Source: Subtercola endophyticus (GTDB taxonomy: Bacteria; Actinomycetota; Actinomycetes; Actinomycetales; Microbacteriaceae). Taken from it: a stretch of DNA of 64,000 nucleotides. Where the stretch lies: the NCBI RefSeq assembly GCF_021044565.1, contig NZ_CP087997.1, positions 1,116,001 to 1,180,000 of the forward strand. Reading direction: 5' to 3'. How positions within the stretch are numbered: position 1 is the first letter of the stretch; each line of letters opens with the position of its first letter. The notes beneath the pieces were generated by a model. That model did not search any database. It saw only the letters and a program-made list of their open reading frames with translations, and had not been told where the DNA came from. Below are positions 35,755-44,305 of this stretch, piece by piece. The translations under genes and the position numbers were made by a program.

Positions 35755-37068
35755 GTGAACTCGCGGCGCTCCTGGCTCATCTTCGGCATCGCCGCGCTCG
35801 CCTACGTGGCCGCCGTTCTGCAACGCTCGACGCTCGGCGTCGCGGGAGTCTCGGCGGCCGATCGGTTTCAAACGTCAGCGGCGATCCTCTCGAGCCTGGC
35901 CGTCGTTCAGCTGATCGTGTACGCCGCGCTGCAGATTCCCAATGGCGTGCTGATCGACAAGCTCGGGCCGCGCTGGCTGGTGATCGTCGGTACCGGCGTG
36001 ATGGTGGCCGGCCAGCTGATTCTGGCCTTCTCACCGACCATCGGGATGGCGATCTTCGGGCGAATTCTCGTCGGGGCGGGGGACTCCGCGATCTTCATCT
36101 CGGTCATCCGCCTGGTGAATTCGTGGTTCTCGGGGCGCATCGTGCCGCAGTTGTCGCAGTGGATGGGCAATATCGGCGCGCTCGGGCAGATTCTCTCCGC
36201 CATTCCGTTCGCTTATGTGCTGCACACGGCCGGGTGGTCTACGGCGTTCACCTCGGCCGCGAGTGTGGCCTTTCTCGCGTTCGTGCTGAGCATCATCGCC
36301 CTGCGCGACCGTCCGGCGTCTGTGATCGCAGCGCCCGCGCCCACGTTTCGCACGGTTCTCGGCCGGCTGGGGCCGACACTGAAACGCCCGGGCACTCGGC
36401 TGGGCTTCTGGTCGCATTTCGTGACGCAGTCGTCGGGCACGGTGTTCAGCCTGTTCTGGGGTTTTCCGTTCATGGTCTCGGCGCTCGGATTCTCGACCGG
36501 GCTCGCCTCGGGCCTGCTGGTGGTGATGGTCATCACGGGACTCATCGCGGGGCCGCTGCTCGGGGTACTCACCGCTCGCTTTCCCACCCGGCGATCGAAC
36601 CTCGTGCTGGCCATCGTCGCGATGCTCGCCATCGTCTGGACCGTGGTTCTGCTCTGGCCCGGCACGCCGCCGCTGTGGATGATCGTGGTGCTCGTTGTGG
36701 CGCTCGGCATCGGCGGCCCGGGCTCCCTCATCGGGTTCGACTTCGCTCGCACCTTCAACCCGCCGCACACCCTCGGTTCGGCGAACGGCGTCGTCAACGT
36801 CGGCGGCTTCACCGCGAGCTTCATCATGATGTTCGTCATCGGCGTGCTGCTGGATGCTCAGCACAACCTGGGCTGGAGCGCGAACCTCTATGACCTGGGA
36901 GCCTTCCGGCTCGCGTTCTGCATTCAGTACGTGGTCATCGGCACCGGAGTCGTCTTCTTACTACGGGCTCGCCGCCGAGCCCGGCAACAACTAGAAGAAG
37001 ACGAGGGAATATCGGTAGCCCCCTTATGGGTTGCACTCAGTGCGGCATGGCAACGAAGAAGGTCTTGA
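35755..37068 (+). CDS. MFS transporter
   Basis: A 437-residue major facilitator superfamily permease with about 12 hydrophobic helices. The N-terminal half has the loop 2-3 signature NGVLIDKLGPRWLVIVGTG (DxxGxR type) and a helix 4 Arg (IFGRILVGAGDSAIFISVIR). The C-terminal half repeats it (LTARFPTRRSNLVLAI). The substrate is unknown; the sequence resembles nitrate/nitrite and organic anion type MFS carriers only generally. GTG start at 35755, overlapping the third 35-bp repeat. Confidence 0.9.
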   Translation: MNSRRSWLIFGIAALAYVAAVLQRSTLGVAGVSAADRFQTSAAILSSLAVVQLIVYAALQIPNGVLIDKLGPRWLVIVGTGVMVAGQLILAFSPTIGMAIFGRILVGAGDSAIFISVIRLVNSWFSGRIVPQLSQWMGNIGALGQILSAIPFAYVLHTAGWSTAFTSAASVAFLAFVLSIIALRDRPASVIAAPAPTFRTVLGRLGPTLKRPGTRLGFWSHFVTQSSGTVFSLFWGFPFMVSALGFSTGLASGLLVVMVITGLIAGPLLGVLTARFPTRRSNLVLAIVAMLAIVWTVVLLWPGTPPLWMIVVLVVALGIGGPGSLIGFDFARTFNPPHTLGSANGVVNVGGFTASFIMMFVIGVLLDAQHNLGWSANLYDLGAFRLAFCIQYVVIGTGVVFLLRARRRARQQLEEDEGISVAPLWVALSAAWQRRRS

Positions 37069-37191
37069 CAAATCGGTGAGCGACACTAAGCGCGCGGTCA
37101 GGCTCCACTCGCAAACCGTGCAATAATTGTCGTTAGAGACCCGTTCTTGTGTAGGGGTGGTCAGTAACATGACCACGCAAAATCCCCGCAC

Positions 37192-37216
37192 TTGACATGG
37201 GTCTTAGTAATGTCAA
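37192..37216. promoter_or_regulatory. Inverted repeat and -35-like TTGACA upstream of sigA
   Basis: TTGACAT (37192-37198) and ATGTCAA (37210-37216) are perfect 7-bp arms with an 11-bp spacer, 99-123 bp before the sigA start. The left arm is also a perfect -35 hexamer, but no good -10 is seen 16-18 bp downstream. Confidence 0.4.
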
Positions 37217-37314
37217 AAAACAACTCTGGTTGACCGTGACGCGGGGCGGCGACTGTGCCTCTTTCTCAGTCAGTGCCGCTCGAACGTATCTCTCCCAGTG
37301 TGAAAGGTGATCGT

Positions 37315-38634
37315 ATGGCCACCACAAAGGCTCCAACAGCCAAGACCCCCACCAAGGCGCCCGCCGCGAAGGCGAGCGCAACCAAGAAGACCGCAGCGGC
37401 CGGCAAGGGCCCTGCCACCAAGACGGCCGCCAAGGGCAAAGCCACCGCGAGCAAGGCCAGCGCCGAGCTCGACGGTGACGATGAAGAGGCCGTCGACCTC
37501 GAAGACGTCGTCGACGACGACACTGAGGGCGAAGACGTGCTCGTCGTCGTCGCCGTGCCCGACGATGCCGACAGTACTGAGGCAGTCGCAACCGACGACG
37601 ACACCGACTCCGACGACGACTCGAAGAAGAGTGCTGTCGCCGAAGACCTGCCGACCGGTGCGCTCGTGTTGTCGCTCGTCGACGACGATGACGACGTTCC
37701 CGTCTATTCGAGCGCCATCACCGGTGCGACCGCCGACCCTGTCAAGGACTACCTGAAGCAGATCGGTAAGGTCGCCCTGCTGAACGCGGCCGAAGAGGTC
37801 GAGCTCGCCATGCGCATCGAGGCGGGCCTGTTCGCCGAAGACAAGCTGGCGAACACCGAAGGCATGACGCCCCAGCTGAAGCGTGAGCTGCAGTGGGTGG
37901 CCAAAGACGGTCAGCGTGCGAAGAGCCACCTGCTCGGTGCGAACCTGCGCCTCGTGGTGTCGCTCGCCAAGCGCTACACCGGCCGCGGCATGCAGTTTCT
38001 CGACCTCATCCAAGAGGGCAACCTGGGCCTCATCCGTGCCGTCGAGAAGTTCGACTACACCAAGGGCTTCAAGTTCTCGACCTATGCCACCTGGTGGATT
38101 CGCCAGGCGATCACGCGTGCCATGGCCGACCAGGCCCGCACCATCCGTATTCCGGTGCACATGGTCGAGGTCATCAACAAGCTCGCCCGGGTTCAGCGGC
38201 AGATGCTGCAAGACCTCGGTCGTGAGCCCACGCCAGAAGAACTCTCCCGCGAGCTCGACATGACGCCTGAAAAGGTCGTCGAGGTGCAGAAGTACGGTCG
38301 CGAGCCGATTTCGCTGCACACCCCGCTGGGTGAAGACGGCGACAGCGAGTTCGGTGACCTCATCGAAGACACCGAAGCGGTCGTTCCGGCCGACGCGGTG
38401 GGCTTCACCATGCTGCAGAAGCAGTTGGAGTCGCTGCTGGATTCGCTCTCCGAACGTGAGGCGGGCGTCATCCGCATGCGCTTCGGGCTCGGCGACGGCA
38501 TGCCGAAGACGCTGGACCAGATCGGTGACACGTTCGGCGTGACGCGTGAGCGCATTCGCCAGATCGAGTCGAAGACCATGGCGAAGCTTCGTCACCCGTC
38601 GCGCTCGCAGTCGCTGCGCGACTACCTCGAGTAA
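37315..38634 (+). CDS. sigA: Principal RNA polymerase sigma factor (RpoD/HrdB type)
   Basis: Housekeeping sigma-70 of about 439 residues. The N-terminal 60 residues are Lys/Ala/Thr-rich (histone-like), followed by an acidic stretch, typical of actinobacterial SigA. Region 1.2 is at [21 protein letters not shown], region 2 includes [20 protein letters not shown] and [15 protein letters not shown], and region 4.2 is [18 protein letters not shown] 37315 is chosen because GAAAGGTGAT precedes it; an upstream GTG at 37255 is in frame. MurT follows 4 bp after the stop. Confidence 0.96.
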   Translation: MATTKAPTAKTPTKAPAAKASATKKTAAAGKGPATKTAAKGKATASKASAELDGDDEEAVDLEDVVDDDTEGEDVLVVVAVPDDADSTEAVATDDDTDSDDDSKKSAVAEDLPTGALVLSLVDDDDDVPVYSSAITGATADPVKDYLKQIGKVALLNAAEEVELAMRIEAGLFAEDKLANTEGMTPQLKRELQWVAKDGQRAKSHLLGANLRLVVSLAKRYTGRGMQFLDLIQEGNLGLIRAVEKFDYTKGFKFSTYATWWIRQAITRAMADQARTIRIPVHMVEVINKLARVQRQMLQDLGREPTPEELSRELDMTPEKVVEVQKYGREPISLHTPLGEDGDSEFGDLIEDTEAVVPADAVGFTMLQKQLESLLDSLSEREAGVIRMRFGLGDGMPKTLDQIGDTFGVTRERIRQIESKTMAKLRHPSRSQSLRDYLE

Positions 38635-38637
38635 ACC

Positions 38638-39933
38638 TTGGGCGTTCGCACCACGACGGCCGTTCTTGTCGGTCGCGCCGTACGCGTCGCTGCGCGTGCG
38701 CGCGGCGGCGGGTCGGCGATTCCGGGCAACATCGCGCTCAAGATCGATCCCGAGTTTCTGCAGCACAGCATCGCGCGCATTCCGCTCGGTGTGGTCGCGG
38801 TCTCCGGATCGAACGGCAAATCGACCACGACGAACATGCTCGCGGCCATCCTGCGCGAGCACGGCCTGAGGGTTTTCACGAACCCCTCCGGCGGCAACCT
38901 GCCGCAGGGAATCGCGTCGTCGGTACTGGCGTCGGTCTCGGCTTCGGGGGTGCTCGACGCCGACATCGCCATTCTCGAGGTCGACGAGGGGTATGGCCCG
39001 AAGCTCACGAAGATGCTGAAGCCGACGACCGTACTGCTGCTGAACATCCAGATCGACCAGCTGAACCGTTACCACGAGCCCGATCGGGTGGTGCGGATGC
39101 TCGCTGAAGTCGCCAGTACGGCCACGAAGTCGCTCGTGCTGAACCGCGACGACAACCATCTCGTCGACCTCGACTCCAGGCTCGGCGCAGCGTTCACCTC
39201 GTCTCGCGACGTGTCGTTCTTCGGGGCGACGCCTGAGCTCATCGGGGCTTCGGCCCACGGTCTGGCCTCGGCCGACCGGTTCGGAGACGAAGCAGCCGGA
39301 GCAGGCGACCGCGAGGCGGCGGTCACCGTCACCGACCTCGGCGACAGCCAAGCCGTGCTCGGCGTCGACGGAACCGACATCGCTGTTCGCTTGCCCGCCC
39401 GTGGCCTGCACTATGCGCTCGACGCCGCCGGAGCTACCGCCGCCGCTCGTTCGGTACTCGGTGCACGCTTTCGCCCGGGGCTCGTCACTGCCGCCCTCAA
39501 CGGGCTCACCACGGTCTACGGCCGCGGCGAACTGCTGCGGGTCGACGGCGAAGACATCGAGATCATCATGATGAAGAACCCGGCGAGTCTGCAGCTGAAC
39601 CTCGACTCGCTCGAGTCGGCGCCCGAGCAGGTCTTCATGGCGGTCGACGAAGGCACGCCCGATCCGTCGTGGGTGTACGACATCGATCTGTCGAGCCTCG
39701 ACCACGTCGATGTCATCACCGGGTCGAAGGCCTGGCAGTTCGCCGTGCGCTTCGGTTACGCGAACATTCCCGTCGGCACGGTCGATCTCGACGTTCGCGC
39801 CGCCATCAAACAGTTTCTCGCTCTGCCTCGGCCGGCACACGGCCGCAAGACCATGATTCTGAACTATGAGCAGATGATGCTCATTCGTAAGATTCTCGGG
39901 TTCAAAGAACTCGAAGGCGGGGGCAAGGCATGA
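38638..39933 (+). CDS. murT: MurT-like Mur ligase (DUF1727 C-terminus), no zinc ribbon
   Basis: Homologue of the ATP-dependent subunit of lipid II isoglutaminyl synthase, 431 residues. The P-loop SGSNGKSTTTN is at about 56-66, EVDEG at 114-118 and NPAS at 314-317. Two departures are seen. The protein contains no cysteine, so the Cys4 zinc ribbon is missing (its place is about 196-226). The C-terminal catalytic region reads MAVDEGTPDPSWVYD (about 334-348), where canonical MurT has an NDxxADGxDxSW segment. TTG start at 38638, 4 bp after sigA. Its stop overlaps the gatD start (ATGA). The product may not be an amidating enzyme. Confidence 0.85.
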   Translation: MGVRTTTAVLVGRAVRVAARARGGGSAIPGNIALKIDPEFLQHSIARIPLGVVAVSGSNGKSTTTNMLAAILREHGLRVFTNPSGGNLPQGIASSVLASVSASGVLDADIAILEVDEGYGPKLTKMLKPTTVLLLNIQIDQLNRYHEPDRVVRMLAEVASTATKSLVLNRDDNHLVDLDSRLGAAFTSSRDVSFFGATPELIGASAHGLASADRFGDEAAGAGDREAAVTVTDLGDSQAVLGVDGTDIAVRLPARGLHYALDAAGATAAARSVLGARFRPGLVTAALNGLTTVYGRGELLRVDGEDIEIIMMKNPASLQLNLDSLESAPEQVFMAVDEGTPDPSWVYDIDLSSLDHVDVITGSKAWQFAVRFGYANIPVGTVDLDVRAAIKQFLALPRPAHGRKTMILNYEQMMLIRKILGFKELEGGGKA

Positions 39934-40745
39934 GCGAACCACTGCGCATCCTGCACCTGTTCCCGCGCACACTGGGGCTCAACGGCGAAAGCGGAAACGT
40001 CGAGATTCTGCGCCGCAGGGCCGAGTCCCGCGGGCTGACGGTCGAGGTGACTCGGCTCGAAGACGGTGACACCGTTCCTTCGCCGGTCGATCTGGTCTTC
40101 ATCGGCAGCGGTCCCGTCTCTGCGCAGGTGCAGACGCAGGCTGCTGTGCTGGCGGTCGCTCCGGCGCTGCGAGAGCTGGCCTCATCCGGTGTGCCGTTTC
40201 TCGCCGTGGGAGCCGGGTTTCAGTTGCTCGGCACGTCGATCACGCTTGCCGACGGTGCGGCGCTGGTCGGGGCATCCGTTTTTCCGGTGACCACGGTGGT
40301 CGCGGGCGAGCGCGTGGTGGGCGACTTCGTCGTCGAGTCACAGATCGGCACCCTGGTGGGGTTCGAGAACCGTGGTTCGTACCTCGACATCGGCACAGCG
40401 ACGCCCATCGGGCAAGTGGTCTACGGGCGCGGTAACGTCGCGGCCGAGGGCCCCGGTGCCGGTGCGTCGGCGGCGGCGATCGCGGCCTCGGGTGGTACGC
40501 CCGCCTCGGTGGTGCGCGTGGCTCCGGATGCCCGCGTCGAAGGATTCTGGGTCGACAACCTCATCGGCACCCACCTGCACGGGCCGGTTCTCGCGAACAA
40601 CCCGGCCCTCGCCGACTGGCTGCTTTCGGTCGCCCTCGCCCGTCGCGGCGAGACCCTCCCCGCGGCGACGCCCGACCTCGTCGAGATCGACCGCCGCGCC
40701 GCCGAGGCGCGCGCCACCATCGCGGCCGCCCCTCTCTCCGAGTAA
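39930..40745 (+). CDS. gatD: GatD-like class I amidotransferase homologue, nucleophile replaced
   Basis: Partner subunit of MurT, 271 residues. Homology to GatD is clear along the chain: GDFVVESQIGTLVGFENRGS and IGTHLHGPVLANNPALADWL, which keeps the catalytic-type His (about 217). The nucleophile motif is LAVGAGFQLLG; alignment by eye to canonical ICGGYQFLG puts Gly94 at the cysteine (codon 40209-40211). There is no cysteine in the whole protein. A Gly/Ala-rich insert lies at about 170-203. Without the cysteine glutaminase activity is not expected. Coupled to murT by a 4-bp overlap. No frameshift is seen. Confidence 0.85.
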   Translation: MSEPLRILHLFPRTLGLNGESGNVEILRRRAESRGLTVEVTRLEDGDTVPSPVDLVFIGSGPVSAQVQTQAAVLAVAPALRELASSGVPFLAVGAGFQLLGTSITLADGAALVGASVFPVTTVVAGERVVGDFVVESQIGTLVGFENRGSYLDIGTATPIGQVVYGRGNVAAEGPGAGASAAAIAASGGTPASVVRVAPDARVEGFWVDNLIGTHLHGPVLANNPALADWLLSVALARRGETLPAATPDLVEIDRRAAEARATIAAAPLSE

Positions 40746-40800
40746 CCACTCTCCCTCCCTCCCTCCCGCTCCTCCCTCTGTCCCTCACGCTCGTTTCGAT

Positions 40801-40848
40801 TTTGCGCAGATGCACCTAAGTTCACGGTCTTAGGGGCATCTGCGCAAA
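40801..40848. terminator. Near-perfect 20-bp hairpin between gatD and the cupin regulator
   Basis: Arms 40801-40820 and 40829-40848 pair over 20 bp with one mismatch and an 8-nt loop. It lies between convergent genes and probably terminates both, although T-tracts are lacking. Confidence 0.6.
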
Positions 40849-40923
40849 GTGGATAAACAGGGGTGCGGGGAGATCGCGGAGGAGACGAGCCGGGGAGGGA
40901 CGGGCCGAGAGGGAACCGGGGGG

Positions 40924-41538
40924 TCAGGCGGGGGAGGCGCGCACGTGCATCCGCTCGCCCTGGGGGCCGAAGAGGCTCAGAAACTCGACGGGCTCGGTGC
41001 CGGCGCGGCCGAACCAGTGCGGGATGTCGGTGGCGAACTCCGCCACTTCGCCGGCGGCGAGCAGCAGGTCGTGCTCGCCGAGAACGAGGCGCAGCGATCC
41101 CTTGAGCACGTAGACCCACTCGTGGCCGGGGTGCGTTCGCGGCACCGGATCGCCCTGCGGCGCAGAAGCGGGAATGATGTGCTTGAACGCCTGAACCCCG
41201 GTCGCTCCACGGCTGAGCGGCAGAATCGTCTGCCCGTGGCGCCGCAGCGGACGGATGTGGATGCGCGGGTCTCCCGTCGCCGGAGCCCCGACCAGCTCAT
41301 CGAGCGGAACGCCGTACTCTCGCGCCAAGGGCAGCAGCAACTCGAGCGTCGCACGGCGCTGGCCCGACTCGAGCCGGCTCAGCGTGCTGACCGACATTCC
41401 CGCGTTCTGCGCCACCTCGGCGAGGCTGCGCTGCCGCGCGGTTCGCAGGGCCCGAAGTCGCGGCCCGACGGCATGCAACACAGCGTTGAGATCGCTGTTT
41501 TCGGCGGAGATGTCGCCGGAACCCTCGCTATGCTTCAT
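40924..41538 (-). CDS. XRE-type regulator with cupin domain
   Basis: A DNA-binding regulator of about 204 residues: an N-terminal helix-turn-helix (LRTARQRSLAEVAQNAGMSV and LSRLESGQRRATLELLLPLA, residues about 28-70) and a C-terminal cupin (THPGHEWVYVLKGSLRLVLG and AEFATDIPHWFG). Such proteins often sense small molecules, metals or amino acids. The start is set at ATG 41538; ATG 41562 is an alternative. An inverted repeat CAGCAA-n6-TTGCTG lies 19-36 bp upstream and may be its own operator. Confidence 0.87.
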   Translation of the reverse strand: MKHSEGSGDISAENSDLNAVLHAVGPRLRALRTARQRSLAEVAQNAGMSVSTLSRLESGQRRATLELLLPLAREYGVPLDELVGAPATGDPRIHIRPLRRHGQTILPLSRGATGVQAFKHIIPASAPQGDPVPRTHPGHEWVYVLKGSLRLVLGEHDLLLAAGEVAEFATDIPHWFGRAGTEPVEFLSLFGPQGERMHVRASPA

Positions 41539-41556
41539 GCCGTTATCTTGCCAGAG

Positions 41557-41574
41557 CAGCAAACGACATTGCTG
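41557..41574. promoter_or_regulatory. Candidate autoregulatory operator of the cupin regulator
   Basis: CAGCAA-ACGACA-TTGCTG, perfect 6-bp arms, 19-36 bp upstream of the preferred start. This is the usual position for autorepression. Inference only. Confidence 0.35.
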
Positions 41575-41673
41575 AAAGCGCCGGCAGGAAAAAAAGAGGA
41601 GTTATCGAGGGGGTGCGCCCCTACCGCGCCTTCCCGGTCGAAATCTCCTTCGTTTTGACGCGAGGTGGTGCGC

Positions 41674-43761
41674 TCAGGTGTCGATACGATCAGCACTGAG
41701 GCTCGCGCCGCCGGCGATGATGAACTCCTTGCGCGGCGCGACGTCGTCACCCATGAGCAGCTCGAAGGTGCGCTCGGCGAGCTGGGCGTCAGAGACGCGT
41801 ACGCGGCGCAGCATGCGGTGCCGCTTGTCCATGGTGGTGAGAGCGAGCTGGTCGGCATCCATCTCGCCGAGGCCCTTGTAGCGCTGAATCGGGTCTTGGT
41901 ACTTCTTGTTCGACTTCTTGAGCCCGGCCAGCACGCCGTTGAGCTCGGTCTCCGAGTAGGTGTAGATCGTCTCGTTCGGCTTGGTGCCGGGGTTCATCAC
42001 CACGACCCGGTGCAGCGGTGGCACGGCGGCGAACACGCGCCCGGCGTCGATCATCGGCCTCATGTAACGGAAGAACAGCGTGAGCAGCAGCGTGCGGATG
42101 TGCGCGCCATCGACATCGGCGTCGCTCATCAGAATGATCTTGCCGTACCGGGCGGTATCGATATCGAACGAGCGGCCCGACCCGGCCCCGAGCACCTGGA
42201 TGATCGACGCGCACTCGGCGTTCGACAACATGTCGGCGACCGACGCCTTCTGCACGTTCAGAATCTTGCCGCGAATGGGCAGCAGCGCCTGGAACTCGCT
42301 GTTGCGCGCGAGCTTCGCCGTGCCGAGCGCGGAGTCACCCTCCACGATGAACAGCTCACTCGACACGACGTCGCTCGAGCGGCAGTCGACGAGCTTCGCC
42401 GGCAGCGACGAGCTTTCGAGCGCATTCTTGCGGCGCTGCGTCTCTTTGTGCGCACGGGCCGAGATACGCGACTTCATCTCGGCGACGACCTTGTCGAGCA
42501 CCAATGCGGTCTGCGTCTTGTCGTCGCGCTTGCTCGAGGCGAATCGTTCGCCGAGAGCCTTGGTCACGACGCTCGTCACGATGTTGCGCACGGCCGGGGT
42601 GCCCAAGATCTCTTTGGTCTGCCCCTCGAACTGCGGCTCGGGCAGCCGTACCGTGAGAACCGCGGTAAGCCCGGCCAGCACGTCTTCTTTGTCGAGCTTG
42701 TCGTTGCCGACCTTCAGCCGGCGGGCGTTGTCTTCGACGGTCTTGCGCAGAAAACGCAGCAGCCCGGCCTCGAAGCCGGCGAGGTGCGTGCCGCCCTTCG
42801 GCGTGGAGATGATGTTGACGAAGGTCTTCACCTCGGTGTCGTAGCCGGTTCCCCAGCGCAGGGCGATGTCTACCGCGCAGTCGCGCGTGAGCTCGGTGGG
42901 CACCATGGCGCCCGCGTCGCTCAGCACGGGAACGGTCTCGGTGAAGGTGCCATCACCTTGCAGACGCCAGGTCTCGGTCAACGGGGCATCCGGTGCCAGA
43001 AAATCGACGAACTCGGCAAGCCCTCCTTCGTAGGAGAACGACTCGTGCTGCGTTTCTTCGCCCCGGGCATCCGTGATGTCGAGCTGCAGGCCCGACACGA
43101 GAAAGGCCGTCTGGCGGGCGCGGTCGACGAGTTCATCCGTCTGAAACTGCGTCGACTCGGTGAAGATCTGCGGGTCGGCCCAGTAGCGGATGCGCGTGCC
43201 GGTCACGGTGCGGCCCACCTTGCCGACCACCCGCAGCTCGCTGGTGTTCTCGAAGGGAGTGAATTTCGACGACGGCGACGGGTTCTTCGGGTTGACGTCG
43301 TCGAAGTTTCCCGGCTCGCCGCGGTGGAACGACATCGCCCAGGTCTTGCCGTCACGGTCGACTTCGACGTCGAGCCGCTCGCTCAGGGCGTTCACGACCG
43401 AGGCGCCGACGCCGTGCAGGCCACCGGATGCGGCGTACGACCCCGAACCGAACTTGCCACCCGCATGCAGTTTGGTGAACACGACCTCGACGCCGGTGAG
43501 GCCGGTGCGCGGCTCGATGTCGACCGGGATGCCCCGGGCGCGATCGCGCACTTCGACGCTGTTGTCGGGGTGCAGGATGATCGAGATCTCGTCGCCGTGA
43601 CCACCGAGCGCCTCGTCGACCGAGTTGTCGATGATCTCCCAGAGGCAGTGCATGAGCCCCTTGGGGCCCGTGGAGCCGATGTACATTCCCGGGCGCTTGC
43701 GAACAGCTTCGAGGCCCTCCAGAACCGAGAGGTGTCTGGCCGAATAATCGGAGGATGCCAC
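41674..43761 (-). CDS. parE: DNA topoisomerase IV subunit B
   Basis: ATPase subunit of a type IIA topoisomerase, about 695 residues. GHKL ATPase motifs include EIIDNSVDEAL, RARGIPVDI and GGLHGVGASVVNALS. The TOPRIM domain has FIVEGDSALGTAK and LMSDADVDGAHIRTLLL. The start is GTG at 43761 with a strong AAGGAG upstream; ATG 43821 is in frame but lacks such a site. parC follows across a small zinc-protein gene. That GyrA-box is absent from the partner supports ParE/ParC rather than gyrase. Confidence 0.93.
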   Translation of the reverse strand: MASSDYSARHLSVLEGLEAVRKRPGMYIGSTGPKGLMHCLWEIIDNSVDEALGGHGDEISIILHPDNSVEVRDRARGIPVDIEPRTGLTGVEVVFTKLHAGGKFGSGSYAASGGLHGVGASVVNALSERLDVEVDRDGKTWAMSFHRGEPGNFDDVNPKNPSPSSKFTPFENTSELRVVGKVGRTVTGTRIRYWADPQIFTESTQFQTDELVDRARQTAFLVSGLQLDITDARGEETQHESFSYEGGLAEFVDFLAPDAPLTETWRLQGDGTFTETVPVLSDAGAMVPTELTRDCAVDIALRWGTGYDTEVKTFVNIISTPKGGTHLAGFEAGLLRFLRKTVEDNARRLKVGNDKLDKEDVLAGLTAVLTVRLPEPQFEGQTKEILGTPAVRNIVTSVVTKALGERFASSKRDDKTQTALVLDKVVAEMKSRISARAHKETQRRKNALESSSLPAKLVDCRSSDVVSSELFIVEGDSALGTAKLARNSEFQALLPIRGKILNVQKASVADMLSNAECASIIQVLGAGSGRSFDIDTARYGKIILMSDADVDGAHIRTLLLTLFFRYMRPMIDAGRVFAAVPPLHRVVVMNPGTKPNETIYTYSETELNGVLAGLKKSNKKYQDPIQRYKGLGEMDADQLALTTMDKRHRMLRRVRVSDAQLAERTFELLMGDDVAPRKEFIIAGGASLSADRIDT

Positions 43762-43989
43762 AGAGTTCTCCTTGTGAGGTGGTGCGGAAAGGCGCAGGGG
43801 CGGGCTGGGGATCCCGTCCAACGTCTAAGACTACGTTCCGGCACCGACACCGAGCCGCTTCGACACGTCAGACCAATCCGCTCGTACGCGCACAGCGAAA
43901 CACAGGGGAATGTAACGTAGAGGGAACATAGTCATGCTTGAATCGGTTACACAGATTGTCTGAGGTACGAACCCGTGAGGAGCCATAAG

Positions 43990-44226
43990 ATGCAATCCAT
44001 TGCAACAGATGACGGCGTGGTAGGCGATCTGCACGTGAGCAGGCAGTTGACCGGCGCAGACCGCTGCGACAGCTGCGGCGCCCAGGCGTACATCCGGGTC
44101 GAGATGGCGAGCGGCGAGTTGCTGTTCTGCGCCCACCACGGCCGCGAGGTGCACGCGAAGCTGTTCCCCATCGCCAAGAGCTGGCACGATGAGTCGGCGC
44201 GTCTTCTCGAAGACCACCGCTCCTAA
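43990..44226 (+). CDS. DUF7455-type small zinc-binding protein
   Basis: A 78-residue actinobacterial protein. The core TGADRCDSCGAQAYIRVEMA carries a CxxC, and LLFCAHHGREV supplies Cys-His-His, together a plausible zinc site. Function unknown. GAGGAG at 43977-43982 sets the ATG at 43990. It lies between divergently oriented topoisomerase genes, an arrangement common in actinobacteria. It is followed by a strong terminator. Confidence 0.85.
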   Translation: MQSIATDDGVVGDLHVSRQLTGADRCDSCGAQAYIRVEMASGELLFCAHHGREVHAKLFPIAKSWHDESARLLEDHRS

Positions 44227-44248
44227 CTCGTAGCCCTAAACAACGTCG

Positions 44249-44290
44249 GCGGCGCCGGTGCATCCTTCGGGATGCCCGGCGCCGCTTTTT
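44249..44290 (+). terminator. Intrinsic terminator after the DUF7455 gene
   Basis: GC-rich arms 44249-44265 and 44269-44284 with a TTC loop, followed by TTTTT at 44286-44290. It sits in the convergent gap with parC and likely acts for the plus-strand gene. Confidence 0.85.
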
Positions 44291-44305
44291 AGCGCTGAGC
44301 GAGGC

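Noticed and set aside
37270..39972. 900-residue open frame on the minus strand
   Set aside because: Antisense to sigA and murT. No family features.
39930..40745. GatD as a pseudogene
   Set aside because: The frame is intact, homology extends to the end and the gene is coupled to murT, so functional change is more likely than decay.
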